NCBI GenBank assembly: GCA_013397695.1
Contig: VYZI01000029.1
Location: 3,188,100-3,252,099, forward strand
DNA: 64,000 bases
Origin: Centropus unirufus
Taxonomy: Eukaryota; Chordata; Aves; Cuculiformes; Centropidae
Direction of reading: 5' to 3'
This document shows, in pieces, positions 13,985 to 26,200 of the stretch (within the stretch, counting starts at the first letter, position 1; each line of letters starts with the position of its first letter). Under the pieces are notes generated by a model. The model saw only the letters and a program-made list of their open reading frames with translations. It made no database searches and had not been told where the DNA came from. The position numbers were made by a program, and so were the translations under genes.

Positions 13985-14769
13985 CTACAGAACGCTGTGA
14001 CTGTAACGAAACGGGTTTGCCCCTTCGTGTCGGGTATCACGAATCCCCGTGGCTCAGCAGCAGGCAGGAAAAGAGATGGAGAGAGGGGGTGGAGGAGAAG
14101 AAAGGGAAAAAAAAAAAAAAAAAGTTGGGGGGAGGGGAGCGGTGTTTTGGCCTTATTTAATAATGCACTAGTAAATAGCTCCGGCACCGAAATGCCGTGC
14201 AGCAAGAAGCTGTGCGATCCTTTGGAGCCTACTGCTTTAAATTTGCGCGCTGTAGCTTGAAGCGTTGCACAAACTCCGGGTCTGCTGACTGCCTCCCTGG
14301 AACACAAACACACGGGGGACTGGGAAAGCTGTTTTGCAGCTCGCCCTCCCCCGTTTCTGCCAGGCTGCTTTTGGCATTTATTTTTAAACAAGACGTGTAC
14401 GTGAAAAAAAAATAAAATAAATAATTATAATAACGACCAGATAGCGCTTTTAATCAACACCTATTTCCTTCCAGGACCCCGTGATCCTCTATTGATTCCC
14501 ATTAAAACGCTTTTTTTTTTTTTCCCCCCCTCTGCTGATGGAATTTCAGATCAGCCAGGATACGCCGCTAACCTTCGGGCACAACCGACCCCAACAGGCT
14601 CGGGGAGATCAAAAGGCTCCATGCATTCATTAGAATTTCGCACAGCCCAAGCAGGATCTTTAATGCAAGATCTCCCTTTGCATTGCAATTAATGTGGGGG
14701 TAGAGGAATTCTCAGTGTTTTTATACTTTTTTTTCTTTTTTGCAAATGTTCTTGCTTTTGATTTTCAAA

Positions 14770-14798
14770 GGGGAGGGGGGGGGGAAGTGGTGGGAGGG
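14770..14798 (+). other. G-quadruplex-forming motif
   Basis: Runs of 4, 10, 3 and 3 guanines are separated by short loops (A, AAGTGGT, A). This meets the usual four-run G4 rule on the + strand, 36 bp upstream of the CRE. Confidence 0.55.
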
Positions 14799-14834
14799 AA
14801 AGAGAACAAAAGAGAACGATCTTTTACCCGGGGA

Positions 14835-14842
14835 TGACGTCA
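14835..14842. promoter_or_regulatory. Consensus cAMP response element (TGACGTCA)
   Basis: A perfect 8-bp palindromic CRE lies at the upstream edge of the dense CpG lobe. This element binds CREB/ATF family factors and is typically promoter-proximal. Binding here is inferred. Confidence 0.6.
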
Positions 14843-15123
14843 GTTTGATTTTACTGACAACTACCGATGCGTGTGGAGCGATTGCAGGCAGATTCCCAGA
14901 TTCCCCACTCCGCCACCCCCCGTCTCCCGGCGCTTCTCGGGGAAACGATATCCGCCAAGAGCCCGGGCTGAACGCGGCTCCCGACCAAAGCCGGGTCACC
15001 GGGGGCGGAACAGCCCGCGGGCACGGAGCGGGGAGGAGGCGGCTCCCACCCAGGAATGCTGCTCCTTACGGGACGCGGGCAGAGCGCGCAGCCCCCGGCT
15101 CCCCCCGCCCCGCGCGGGAAGGA

Positions 15124-15169
15124 GGGCGGGGCTAAACCCGGGGGCGGGGCTAATGCCGGGGGGCGGGGC
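15124..15169 (+). promoter_or_regulatory. Three near-tandem Sp1/KLF GC boxes
   Basis: GGGCGGGGC occurs exactly at 15124-15132, 15142-15150 and 15161-15169, all in the same orientation and spaced 18 and 19 bp apart. The linkers are alike (TAAACCCGG, TAATGCCGGG), suggesting local duplication of an 18-bp unit. This is classical Sp1-type promoter architecture. Confidence 0.75.
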
Positions 15170-18100
15170 TGCAGCCCGGGAGCGGAGCGGCCCCGAGGGC
15201 TGGGGGCGCGGCTGCGCGCAAAACCCGGCCCGGATTTGCCTGGCGCACGGAGCGGAGTGGGGGGAAAGGGGGAGGTCGCCCTTGGCTGCCGCGGTGGGCT
15301 GAGAGCAGGGCTTCGATGGAGAATGTGCTTCCTTAGGTTAAGGGCCGGGATCCTCCCACCGGTCTGCACCTGCGGAATGTCCGGGTTTAGTCTGGATTGG
15401 AAGGGGAGGGACTTCTCAGTTCATCTCACCTGTCTGCAACATCCCCGTGTCCCAACGCTTTGTAGGCTCGGAACTCATTGCCAAGGGGGTTTAGGAGGGA
15501 ACAGAGAAATTCAGTGCGTGCTGCATCAAACCCTTTACACCCACGCCTTGGGGGTACCAGGCTCCCAGGTCCCCCACTGCACAGCCCTCTCCAAGTGTTG
15601 TCCCACAGACCTTCCCTGGGGAGCAGGGCTGAGGCGCCTGCCCTTCCAAGCCTTGAGCTCCTTTCCAGAAACACACGCCTAAATGCTCTCCTAAATTCCA
15701 TGAAACTCGCCCGAGCCTGCTAAAGCTGGGATTCTGCACAAACCGGCCTGTCGCTCCGGCAGAGCTGAGACCTGAGCTGGGATTGCTTCCATGATTCCAT
15801 GTCAGCCAGACGCTGTCCCATCTGATGGTCACCGCTGTCACTCACTGCTGCCTCTTCCAGGATTTCAATGAAATAATCTTTCTGTGCTGTTACCCCTCCC
15901 CGAGCCGCCTCTCCCCTGTGCAATATGTTTCTCCCGTTACATATTAAATTTCATCCCCTAATTGACAAGTACACATCTTACTTGGAGATCTGCCCATTTT
16001 TGACACTGAGCATGTGGCCGGTTTTGAACAAGGTGTAGCTGTGATTTATGCCGGTGTGCATTTTTTACTCATGTCATAAATGAACTTTTCCTAACACAGT
16101 GATTTCAGCAATCATGATTTTTCTGTGATGCTGCGGTTCCCTGGTAGAAATTCTGCGAAGCTCCAGTTCCACAAGTCAAGTAAGAATTCTGGCTTTCATC
16201 TGAAAGGAAAAAAGTCTATTTCTAGTCCTCTTATTTGCAGCAGAAACTTGGGTTGTGTGCTGTAGCAGGTCTGGAAGCAAGAGGAAAAGAAACATAAATG
16301 CATTTCTATGAGTATCATTGGCCGATTTATTTTAGCTCTCCTAGTACTTGTGTCCCTGATTCTTTATAGCCCGTCAATACTTCATATGAGATCGGGGTAA
16401 ATAAACTTGTGCAGCTTACACCACCCTTGTTTCTCTGCTTGGATATGTCCAATATACATTAAGGTGAGATAAACAAGCATTATTACTTATTTCTTACACT
16501 ATTTGCTCTTAAAGCTGTGACGAACACACAGAGGTGTGGTATTTTTCTCTGCAAGGTGCATATCTGTTCTTGTGTTGCTTTGAGAGAGTGTGGCTCTAGT
16601 GACCGAATATATGATTCTATCCAGATGATTCCTTTTAAAATAAGTCATTTATGATTTTTGCAGGTCAGTATCTCAGAAGGCTGTGTTGTGCTAGGAGAGA
16701 GGCCATTTTCACTAGCTGTGTGTAGCATGCTGTAGCTTGTCACAGTTTGCCATGGGTGAGATCTTCAAGAGTTGCCCAGCCCCTTTTTTAGTTCAGACAT
16801 TTCCATGCAGAATCTACAAGTGGAAGAGATGATTGCTTACAGAGGTTTACTTTATCTTAGCTGAGTTCTCCATCATCATCAGGTAGACTGTTACATCTTT
16901 CCATACATATTACGCAAATTTACCCTTACTGTTTTTTACCCTCAGAACATTCATCTGCCTCCTCATGGTTTTGACTCCTCACCTTGTCACGGGCAGGCTA
17001 ACAGTCCCCACCTACACACACACTCGTGCGCGTAGTCCTCACCTTTCAGAAGACACTTGGTTTGAGAGAAGTGGCCATTCTTACACAAGGGGCTGCGTTG
17101 CTGTTAGAGACACCCATGCACTGACCACCTGAATCTCTCTGCAGTTCTATTCCTGTTTCCCACTCCCTTGTGCCCGCTTGTCTGGCTGTTGCAACATCCA
17201 CCTCATCAATGAGCTCCAAGTTCTATGGCAGAACCAGAGGAAGGGGTAGGTTCACTCCATTTGCAACCATGGCAACACTTTCCAAAGATGCAGCCTACAG
17301 TCCTTGTGAGTCTTCCAGTTTCCCATGGCAGCCTTGTTTCTCAGAGGCTACATCTACCCCAGGAATATGCACACTGCAAAACACATTAACTTGCTATTCA
17401 GTATAATGGATCCTTACAATGTACAAAACCAGCTGAGCTTTAAACAAGGGTGGAGGGCCACATATAATGCTGTGAAATTCATTTAAGAATTGAACAAAAG
17501 GGAGAGGTGATGGGGTTCATTTAGCTTCTGTTTCAGAAAACACTGTCCTATTAAATCAGCCAAATATTTAAAAGGCAAAAATCTCAATTGCGTTCTCATT
17601 TATTGTTAAAGCAGCATGGAAAAAAATACTTTTTAGCTTATATGTTGGCTGTTTCCTGAGGGCATATCATTCCTCTGAGGCCTCACACTAGGTCCCTGTG
17701 GACCTAGGGGGTTTAGAGGCAAGCATTTTGCTTTGCTGTCCTGCTGCACAGAACCGAATTCTCAAATTTAGGGAGCTCCCAAATTTTCAGAATATTCAGG
17801 TTTTACTTGTAAATTGCCTCTGTGTGCTTTAATAGGGCTTATTCTATCATACATTAATGAAAGAAACATCAAGAGTTTGAAGTAATGCACACAGAAGGGT
17901 GAGATCAAAACTTCACGAGCCGAGCATTATTTTGTGGAAGAGAGGGATGGAGAAGGAAAACAAACTTTGTATGGAACCTTATAGACTACAGTTTTAAAGT
18001 CAACAGAAGAGCTCTCACTGCCTGCAGTGGCAGTGGATGTGGGCATTGATATCTGCAGTCAACCTGTAGCCCAAAATAACGTTAACTCAGCAGTAGCATG

Positions 18101-19422
18101 TTTTTTACAATGCCTACATAGATACTCACTTCCCAAATTTGAGATCTTGACCTGTATTTCCATTCTGAGCTCTTTCTGAGGTGAGCAGTGGAAAGACACC
18201 CCCCTCCTGCCTCCAGTACACATCATGCCTGGCTCGTTCAGCAGCACCATGCCAAACGCTTTTTCTGCAAGTACTACTGAAGTTTATCTGTCTCTTAACC
18301 AGAGTTGTTTCCACTAGAATATTTCTTAATAGAAACACTTATATCATGGTTAAGTTGGTAACAAGTTATTTGACACAGAGCCTAAATTTTGAGCTAAACA
18401 TAGCAGCAAGCCCTTAAACTTACTTTATCTCACTTGTTTCCAGCCCTTCGACTGGAGAGATATCTCTTTCTCCCAACTGAGGGCTTGTAGATCACCAGTT
18501 TGAGAGCAGAAGATGTCTTTTCAGCTGGAGAAGCCAACGCCATTGCTGTCAAATTAACTGGGAGGACAGCTGTTCCATGTGCTCAGACTGATTACATGTG
18601 GGATATCTCATTATATTGGGGGCAGTTTTGTTATTCTAAGTTATAAATGAGCTTAGTTTTCTTAGTGTCCAGATTCAACGTATTTGTCAATGTGATGCGT
18701 TTTACTATCTTCATCCACATATTTGCTTTTCCTGAGGATGAGGGGAGAAATCTGAATCTCATTTTATTTTATAAAAGTCAGGATTCTTTCTAATGAGTAG
18801 AGCTTCTGTTTAGCCAGCACTGTGACAGGGCGCCTTCCCACTGCACATGTATGTCTTGAAGAACATCATCATTCATTTTTTTGTCCAAGATGAAAAGGAT
18901 CCACCTGTCAGTCCTGGATCAACAGACATGCTTCTGGAGGAGAAACTACCCTTCCAAAATATCCCCAGGAGCTTTATCCAACCACAGCATACTGTAGATT
19001 TACATTTTTTGGTACCTTGCGATATTGAAATACAAGCCACAATTCAGTGGGAGCACAGCTGTATTTTCACTTTATTGACCACATGGCATACCATGATGCT
19101 CCATATTTAAATCCTCCATGCAGATGTCGTACTGGGTTAATTGACAAGCAATTGGATTTGATAATATGTACAACAGTACCATCCATTGATTCTTGGGATA
19201 GCGTGGATGCGCATGTAGTGATCTTGGGGTTATGATTCTCAGTGGTGGGAGATTAATAAGTCTGCGGGTCACAATGTAAATTTAAGCAGCCAAGGGGTGA
19301 ACATTAACTTACATGCCAGTCTAGATTGATGTAATAATTCTTTATAGGATAGAGCATGATTGGCTGTAAAAGAGTTGTCCTTGTACCTGAATTGTTTTAG
19401 AGCCACAGAGCTTTATGCTGAG

Positions 19423-19440
19423 TTAACAGCATGCTGTTAA
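19423..19440. repeat. Perfect 18-bp palindrome
   Basis: TTAACAGCATGCTGTTAA is identical to its reverse complement, with no spacer. Confidence 0.9.
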
Positions 19441-21865
19441 AAATCAGTACCAATGTAAACACAGAGAATGATGGCTTTATGTTGGCCGTTATGTCATGCA
19501 GTATTTCACAGCTGTTGAAATAATTTCATTTGCAACCAGGTTGCTTTGGCTTTGTCAGTCTATCAGCAAAGACTGAGAGAAGTGCAGCACTGAAAATGAA
19601 ATGAAATTCAAAGCTCTCCAGATACATAAGCGATGGCACTTCTCTTGAGCCAGATTCCAGTATCAGCGCTTACTAATTTCAGTTAATATAATACAAAGTC
19701 AGTTGCCATTTTACTTTTTCCTCTGCAGTTCATCACTACATTGCTAAGCTTTCATATGAATTTACACCACTCTAAGTCAGAGGGAGCAATGAAAGGAAGG
19801 AAATAAATTAAGAAAAAGAAGAAAACAGGACACAGGGAAAGACTATAATGAGATGAGAGTTAGGAAGGAGAAATGGGGGGCATCAGAAGAGCAAAAGATA
19901 AAGGAGGAAGGGGAACAGTATGTTACAGTAGTGGCAAGAACAAAAACGAAGAACATATCACAAGTGTAAAATAAAATACAGGAAATTAATACAGAAGATG
20001 GGAAAAAAAATCTTTCATTCCTTACCGGGATATTTTAGGCTCATCAGTAGCAATCCTGCTTGCTGTGGTTCAGTGTGTTTGGCTCATACCTCACAAATAC
20101 TCTTCTATATAATGAGTTTCCCCATTTCATTTTGGCACCTGGCTTGCTCTTGTATAGGACTAGGCCTCCAGAGGTCACTGAGGAGAATTGGTTTCTAATA
20201 AAGCTCCTCCATACCAGAGTTCAAAAGCTCTCCCACGAGGTAATGCACAATGAAAATTGACATCACCAAATGGCTTTAGTTTCCCTCTTTTTTTTTTTTG
20301 TTGATATGATGCACTTTTTTGACATCTGCATATCTGACTAATTTTTTCTGCAGAATGTTTAACATATGGCATAAAGAAGTAAGCTATAACCAAACACATG
20401 TGTATATATATATCAAAAACTACTGTGACACAGCTTTTTGTAAGGTGATTTTTTTTCAAATTGTGTGAGAATAAGCAGCTGTGAGAAGCTTCCTCTATTA
20501 TGAACATTTATATGAGCTGTGTGGTCAGAGGTGCTTAGCAGTGAATTTGGCTCAGGGCAAGGGAACAACAGCAGTAATGTGAGGGGTGATTTACTCCTGT
20601 TAACACTTTTCAGAATTGGCAATAAAATCAGTTCAGTGCTCTTAAGATGGGAAGGGCTGGGTTTTAAGCAAAATGTGGAAGATATATTATCAACCTGAAA
20701 AGCAGTGGAGTGAAAAACTGTTTATAATTAATACTTAAAGTAATCCATATATATTTCCAACAAGTGAATGATAACGAGAGGGCTGGTCCCTTATCCTAGA
20801 AATGATTATGCTTTCTTTGCCCTTCTGGTTTGGCTGCTTTCAGGCTATTGCTTATTAAAAACAAAACACCTTCTAAGCCATCGTTTACTAAACAGAATCT
20901 CTGGCTTCTGATCTCATGCTACACAAGGAGGTAAATTTTATCCTGTGTGAGGAGCTATTATTGTGAGCGTAATGGAAGGGAGATGTTCACCAAAACAAAA
21001 ACACACCTCCAGAGACAACAAAGACAGTAAGTTTGAGCTACTTAAATTTGAACTTTCATAGTCAAAAAGCAGAATTCAAACATGAAAAAAAAAAAATTTC
21101 ATTAGCCCCACGGGTATTTATTTTAGCAATTTGTATTTTACTTTTCTCCCCTCTTAGCAAGCCCGCATGGCAGAGTTTGTGGCACCGGAGTTCTGCTCTG
21201 AAATGATGGAATGCTTTTCTGAGAGATCAGCTTCCAAAGGTGACAATCTGGGGGCACAGCGGGGATGCTGACTGCTCAGTCCTGAGTGCTCTTAAATAAG
21301 AGGGGATTCTCAGAGCTGTGAGCCAGCAGTGATGAAGTCATGACCGCATCCAGCTGTGCTATCAATAAGGTAGGCTGCTCAGCAGCATGGCTATCCCTCT
21401 GGCATGTGAAGCACATAGGAGGCATGGCCTTAACTATCCAGGCCTTAAGGGGTATCCGGTCTTTCAGGCACACTGGTTAATTTATGCTTTGTTCCAAGGT
21501 GTGGGAATCTCATCTTCAGTCCGTGGATAAACTCCATGCAAAAAGCAGCTGGTTTATTAGCTGGTGGTATCCATCCGCTGATGTGTCATAAAGCAGGGAA
21601 ATGCCAAAGCGTCTGTATACTGTTATGGACAGAGGCAGTATTCCACGATAGCCATCAGCTGGGAGGAGGAGCCAGCTCAATCCCAGGGAATATAGACAAA
21701 AGTGCAATTCTTGCTCCTATAGACACAGACAATTCATCTTGTCTGTCATCTTACAGCTGCTGAGAATAGCTACAGGCAAAGTGTTGCAATAGCGGAATGA
21801 CTCCAAGGAGTTACTGCAGTGGACTTTGACCCACACTGATGCGGTAGAAGAGCAAGGCCGAATGA

Positions 21866-22021
21866 GAGAACGTCCACTGGCAGCAGCACATGAGACTGGA
21901 CACACTGTTGAACAGTTGGACACATTTATTTGAAATACGGCAAATTATTCCCCATGATCTGCATGTGTACATGGATGAGGACAGGGCTGCCCAAGAAGAA
22001 GTGGAGGTGGAGGTAAAGTGA
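21866..22021 (+). other. Short protein-like reading frame, unassigned remnant
   Basis: An open frame of 51 codons (first Met at 21890) reads HMRLDTLLNSWTHLFEIRQ, then HDLHVYMDEDRAAQEE, and stops at TGA 22019. The composition (helical, acidic C-terminus) looks more protein-like than the surrounding frames, and the region is somewhat GC-richer. Adjacent frames upstream also have protein-like patches (DSKELLQWTLTHTDAVEEQG) that would need a frameshift to join. It may be a relic of a domesticated transposase or of a pseudogene. I do not recognise a family. Confidence 0.25.
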
Positions 22022-23182
22022 AGGCACGAATGGGGCATTTTGTTTTAGATCCTGTGCTTCTGGGGTTGGCAAAGATCCCAACCCATTCCAGCCTAATACA
22101 TACAGCGTCATCTTCAAAACCAAGCGTCGGGCTGCGTGTTTGTCCAACTGCAAGACGTGCGGAGCTCTGCCTACTGATTGAGGGCACAGGGACAGCAATA
22201 ACCTGCTCTGGGGCACTTGTAGGAGGCTCCATCTGTTTAAAGGTGGTGAGGGTCCTGTTAGGTACTCGGGGGCTACTCACTGGCGTCTGCCTGGCAGCTG
22301 TGTAGAGGGCTGTAGTAGATTGTGTCACAGCAGAGAAATACCTCCTCCAGCAAGGAGTGTCTTCTATGAAATTAGGCATTGGGGTGTTCCAGAAATGTGC
22401 TCAGCTTAGTCAGGAGGACTGGGCAGGGAAAATCTGTAACTTTTCTCAGAACTCATGAGGTAATTGCTTTTTCTCTCTGGAACCAGGCGCGGAAGTGCCT
22501 GGCAGGCAGCAATACCTGAGAAAGCTTTATGGTGAAAAAGCACTCATATTTCTTCCTGAAAAAGAAATAGACGCTTTTCAATTAGATGCTCGGAAGGCAA
22601 CTAACACGGCTGTCCAGAACCCACCTAAGTGGGGGGTGGAGGAGCTGCCTGCTCTGTCCATGGCAGAAGAGGGAACTGCGGCGGTCTCATGGGCGATTTC
22701 TCAAAATCTCAATCTCAAAAGAGGGCCCTCCCTGTACTCTGGGAGGCTAGAGGTCCAGTTTGTCAGAGAATAAACGCAGTATTTTGTGTGGTGCCGTGTC
22801 ACACAGAATACATTCTCCCTAGAGAGCTGGGCCTGCTACCTGCATTGTTTTCCTCATTCATCATACACCGGGCGTACATTAGTGACGGCACCGTAGGAAA
22901 TTGCATTCTTCATGCTAAATTGCATACATCTACCTGTCAGAAGCCCACATGTTGCCCCAGTAAGGGCCAAGGCTTAACTGCCTCTTAGCAGTCTGGTGCA
23001 CAAGCGCATATGACACAACTACCCTCTGTGCTCAAACGAGCCAATACCTCGGATAGTCGCTGTTGCAAACCAGGATGGCAGCTGTCCGCGGATATAATCA
23101 CCACTGAAGACATACTGCCAGGGCTTCTGTGTCCTGCTTGCACAGCTAGGGGCAGAGCACTCAAATATTTCTAAAGCTAGAT

Positions 23183-23242
23183 ATGCAAATGCTTCTGGAA
23201 TGAAGCCTTTTACAGTTCTGCTCTCATTAACCTGATTTGCAT
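23183..23242. promoter_or_regulatory. Inverted pair of octamer (POU-factor) motifs
   Basis: ATGCAAAT at 23183-23190 and its reverse complement ATTTGCAT at 23235-23242 are exact octamer sites 45 bp apart. This is a possible enhancer. No snRNA or immunoglobulin gene is recognisable nearby. Confidence 0.35.
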
Positions 23243-26200
23243 ATGTAAATGACCTCTTGCCACATGATAATGAGGTCTGCTCATGCAGAGATGTTCAGCA
23301 TTATATGGGAGAGGGTTTTCAGCGACAATCAGAGCATTTTGGCCAAAGCAGCTGGTACAGAGGCAGGAGCAAGAAAAACGTAGAGGTAGGATCCAGGGAT
23401 AAGAGGACAAGGAAGCAGAAGGAAGAAAAGAAAATCAAGTGTTGCAGATGCCTCTTCCAAATGCTGAGAGCATCTGCAATTCTAGATTCTGGTGCCTTAT
23501 TGGAGCAAGTTCATGGAGGAGCCTATGAAATGAGAGCAGCTGGGAGACACTAACAATTGGGAAGTGACCTGTACATTCAAGCTCACCCAGTCTTCTCAGG
23601 TAGGAATATAACTGTCCTTTCATAGGTGGAAACAGCTGTGGAGGCCAGGTCTTCTAAAAGCCAGCTGGGAGCAGTGTTTGGCAGTCAACACCTACTATTG
23701 CCAACAACAAAAAAAAAATTGTGACCTAACTCAGGATTTGCCTGCATAAAAGCTTTTTTGTATGTCCAGTCAGTTGACTTCCTGTTAATATCCATTGGTC
23801 TCTTTTTGTCACAGGAAAAATAATAGTAGCTAGGATCAAATACCTAGGACCCTGTTCATCGCTGGAAGGCAACCAAACTGGAGTTAAATAAATATAGTAG
23901 GGATGCACATCATAGTCAAGAAACAAGAAGTAGCGTTCCTATCTTTTTGAGCTAGCCACATTTACCTAAATGAAGTTAAAATAACAGTGAAGGCAAAGAA
24001 TCTTGGATATTAGGTTAACTTAGGAAATTGAATTCAAGCCCATAGAGGAAATTAGTTCATCTCATGACTACTTTTGGTTCACTCCCACTCACACTGAAGA
24101 GAACACACATGGGAGAGAGAAACCCGACACACTTGTATTTCATTACCTGTCCAGCGCTGACAGAAACATATGCAGTGTGACTACAAGTAATGTTTGACTT
24201 CAAAGCACTAAACACTGGTTGACAGACATGCTGCATCCTTTCTGCTCATCAGAAGGCAGTTCCTGGAGCAGCCACTAGCCCAAGCCCAACTCATCTCTGT
24301 TCCACCCTTCACAATGTGGTCATCACAGGGAGAAAGCCCTCCCCGTTATGTTCACAGTTTAAACATGAGATTAAATCTTACTGCATTTGTAGAGTCAATA
24401 TTGTATTTCCCAGTCAGTACTATCATCCAGACTCATGATTGCTCCTTCCTAAAAAGCCTTCAGGTCTAGACACTGATTTTCTTAGGTTACATCTCAAAGC
24501 CCTCTCAACTCTCAGTGCTCAGCTTTTAACAAAAACAACAGTCTCGTGTATCTACGCTAATATTAATTTGTTTGATGGTTCTAAGGAAAGAGTAATGTGC
24601 AGAATGACCTATAAATGAGTAGTGTCTGAAGAGAATAGTCTGGGCCTGGTGGCTTATTCATATAAATAAATCAGAAGGATATGGCAGAGCACACAGGGTC
24701 CTTTGAGTGTTTCCGTATAGCCTGTCTGAGCAGCAAGCGCTCAACCACACACTCAAACAACCTCTGGGAGCTCTCAGCCAATTTGGGCAACTAAAAACTT
24801 GTTCTAAAAGTGAGCCTTCCAGCATTTGCCATTCAGAAAATGCTGTCAGCCAACTAAAAGCTCGTATCTCTGATAATTCTTATAAATTCTCTGATTACGA
24901 GGTGTTATGTTTAGAATACCTTTTGTTTCACTTTATTTTTAGTTGTTTAGTAGAAAGGCTTTTTTTAATTCCTTTTTTTGTAGGGACTTTAATCGGACAA
25001 GAGTTTTATGGGGTTATTCCAAGAGAAAGCATTTAATTAATTCCAGACCGACTTCTTCCTTCCTCTCCTGTTCAGCTTAGGTATGCCATCTACATACCTG
25101 TCTATAACAACTGAGGTAAAAATCCTACGAGACTTCTAAGAAGTTTGGCTCATCTTTCATTAGATCACAGCAGAACTGAACCATATCCTCTCATTGCTAG
25201 ACATTTTTTGAACTAGGCTTTTCCCGGTCTCACTGGAGTATGTGTGTGAGCAGGAAAGCTTCACAATGCATTAAGATTTCATGAGGGCCTCATTCTGTTC
25301 TCTCTTACACTGCCCTGAATCTTCAGCTCACAGTGCTTCCGCTTCGGTGTCATGTAACTAAGAATACAGTGAGGCTCTGAGCAGAGAAGCTTTGCTGAAT
25401 GGACCATCAAAAAACTGGTGTTCTAGCCACGAAATTTGTGATTCTTATCTTGAACAGACAAAATCTTAGTGTCATTACTTCATTCCTCTTAGATAAGTGT
25501 TTTGGAGACAGGAAAGACATTTTGGCTTATAGTTTAAAACTTGTCTTCCAAATGTGCTCTTTTCTTTGTTTCAGCAAAAAAAAAAAAAAAACAACACGAA
25601 GAAGGCATTTTGAAAGAGCTTATTTTGTATTAAATGCTCAGTGTCTCCTCATTTTTTTTGGCAGGACTAGACTGCACCTGGTGCTTCTGTACAAAGTCAT
25701 GCCAGAAGGAACAGAAATCTTTTCTTGGTCTGTCCTATGTCAGGATACAGTTGCAGACTTTGTGCTTTCATGGGAGATACCAGCTCAGAACACCACCAGG
25801 ACATCTTGTAGACCTGGTCTTGGGAAGGGCTTTTGCTAAACAAACCATTATTAGAAGAGCACATGAGACAGAAAATTACATCATAGAATCAGTTCCTTGC
25901 CCCTGCAAAGAGCTATGGGGACCTCAGTTTCCCCTATTCCTCTCTGTGGCGTGTAATGTAATTACCAGAAAAATATGTGCTGTAGTTTAAGTAAAATAGC
26001 TGATGAGAAACTGATAGATGGAGGAGTACTTAGTTAAGTAATTAGACAAATTAGAGGGGAGAGGATTACACAATACAAACTGATGACTAGAATAGAAAAA
26101 GTAGGTCAGGAATTTCTGTTCTCCCTATATCGTGACACAAGAACAAAATGACATGCACTCAAATTCAGAGGGGAGAAATTCAAAACTAATGAGCAAATGA

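Larger units (their letters stand above)
13985..15400. promoter_or_regulatory. Isolated CpG island, candidate promoter of an unidentified transcript
   Basis: CpG dinucleotides are frequent from about 13,985. They thin out in the AT-rich 14,400-14,530 stretch and are dense from about 14,830 to 15,310. The island contains a purine-rich run with an A-tract (14,070-14,140), a G4 motif, a consensus CRE and three Sp1 boxes. Overlapping frames of 80-208 codons occur on both strands, but all are proline/glycine/arginine-rich composition artefacts. No known protein is recognisable and direction is undetermined. It may drive a non-coding RNA, or be an alternative distal promoter or enhancer. Confidence 0.7.

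Noticed and set aside
14851..15841. GC-rich frames of 116-208 codons on both strands in the 15-kb CpG island
   Set aside because: Frames overlap on opposite strands, are Pro/Arg/Gly-rich and contain no domain; expected from low stop-codon density in GC-rich DNA.
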